64,000 bases of DNA, from contig NC_069671.1 in assembly GCF_027244095.1 (NCBI RefSeq), forward strand, positions 310,001-374,000, in the 5' to 3' direction. The DNA is from Hemicordylus capensis. Lineage: Eukaryota; Chordata; Lepidosauria; Squamata; Cordylidae. A program made the position numbers and the translations under genes. The notes below the pieces were generated by a model, which was given only the letters and a program-made list of their open reading frames with translations, did no database searches and had not been told where the DNA came from. Every line of letters begins with the position of its first letter. Within the stretch, counting starts at the first letter, position 1. Of the stretch, positions 63,976 through 64,000 are shown piece after piece.

Positions 63976-64000
63976 CTGCAATGGACAGGAGAGAAGAGCT

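Overview
This is vertebrate genomic DNA, most likely from a squamate reptile (lizard lineage). It has split genes with GT-AG introns, CpG-rich islands and many microsatellites. Its mobile-element set is typical of squamates: a BovB/RTE LINE, CR1 and L2-like LINEs, tRNA-derived SINEs with an ACCTTT tail (Sauria-SINE type), a SINE with a 5S-rRNA-derived head, and a decayed Ty1/Copia element. I cannot name the species.

Two protein-coding genes are supported. LHX5 (LIM-homeobox transcription factor) lies complete on the + strand: five coding exons between 25278 and 38975 encode 400 residues with two LIM domains and a homeodomain, followed by a 3' UTR and a poly(A) signal at 39848. A serine/threonine dehydratase gene (SDSL-like) lies on the - strand: its last six coding exons run from 63975 down to 57869, and its first exons, including the PLP-binding lysine, lie beyond the right edge. 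The two genes converge, as LHX5 and SDSL do at human 12q24.13, so the window is an orthologous syntenic block.

Layout. 1-7.1 kb: far upstream flank of LHX5, with a BovB copy, an L2-like LINE, CR1 tails and SINEs, interrupted by two repeat-free AT-rich blocks (1-260, 4840-5010) that look like regulatory elements. 7.1-24.6 kb: a long stretch nearly free of recognisable LINEs and SINEs, with several CpG-rich islands, AT-rich blocks with homeodomain-type dyads, a 70-bp palindrome at 12213, and small relics of a palindromic dispersed repeat. 24.6-39.9 kb: LHX5 with promoter, introns and 3' UTR. 39.9-57.4 kb: intergenic space filled with SINEs, CR1, L2-like tails, MITE-like palindromes and the Copia fossil. 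57.4-64 kb: SDSL-like gene with SINE and LINE relics in its introns.

The genes do not form a pathway. LHX5 is a developmental regulator of forebrain, hypothalamus and spinal cord, and the SDSL-like protein is a cytosolic amino-acid catabolic enzyme. Most of the interest is in the noncoding sequence: candidate regulatory blocks around LHX5, three SINE designs that share or exchange modules, a nested insertion with its target duplication, and an unnamed short palindromic repeat family. I saw no convincing wholly new biological system.
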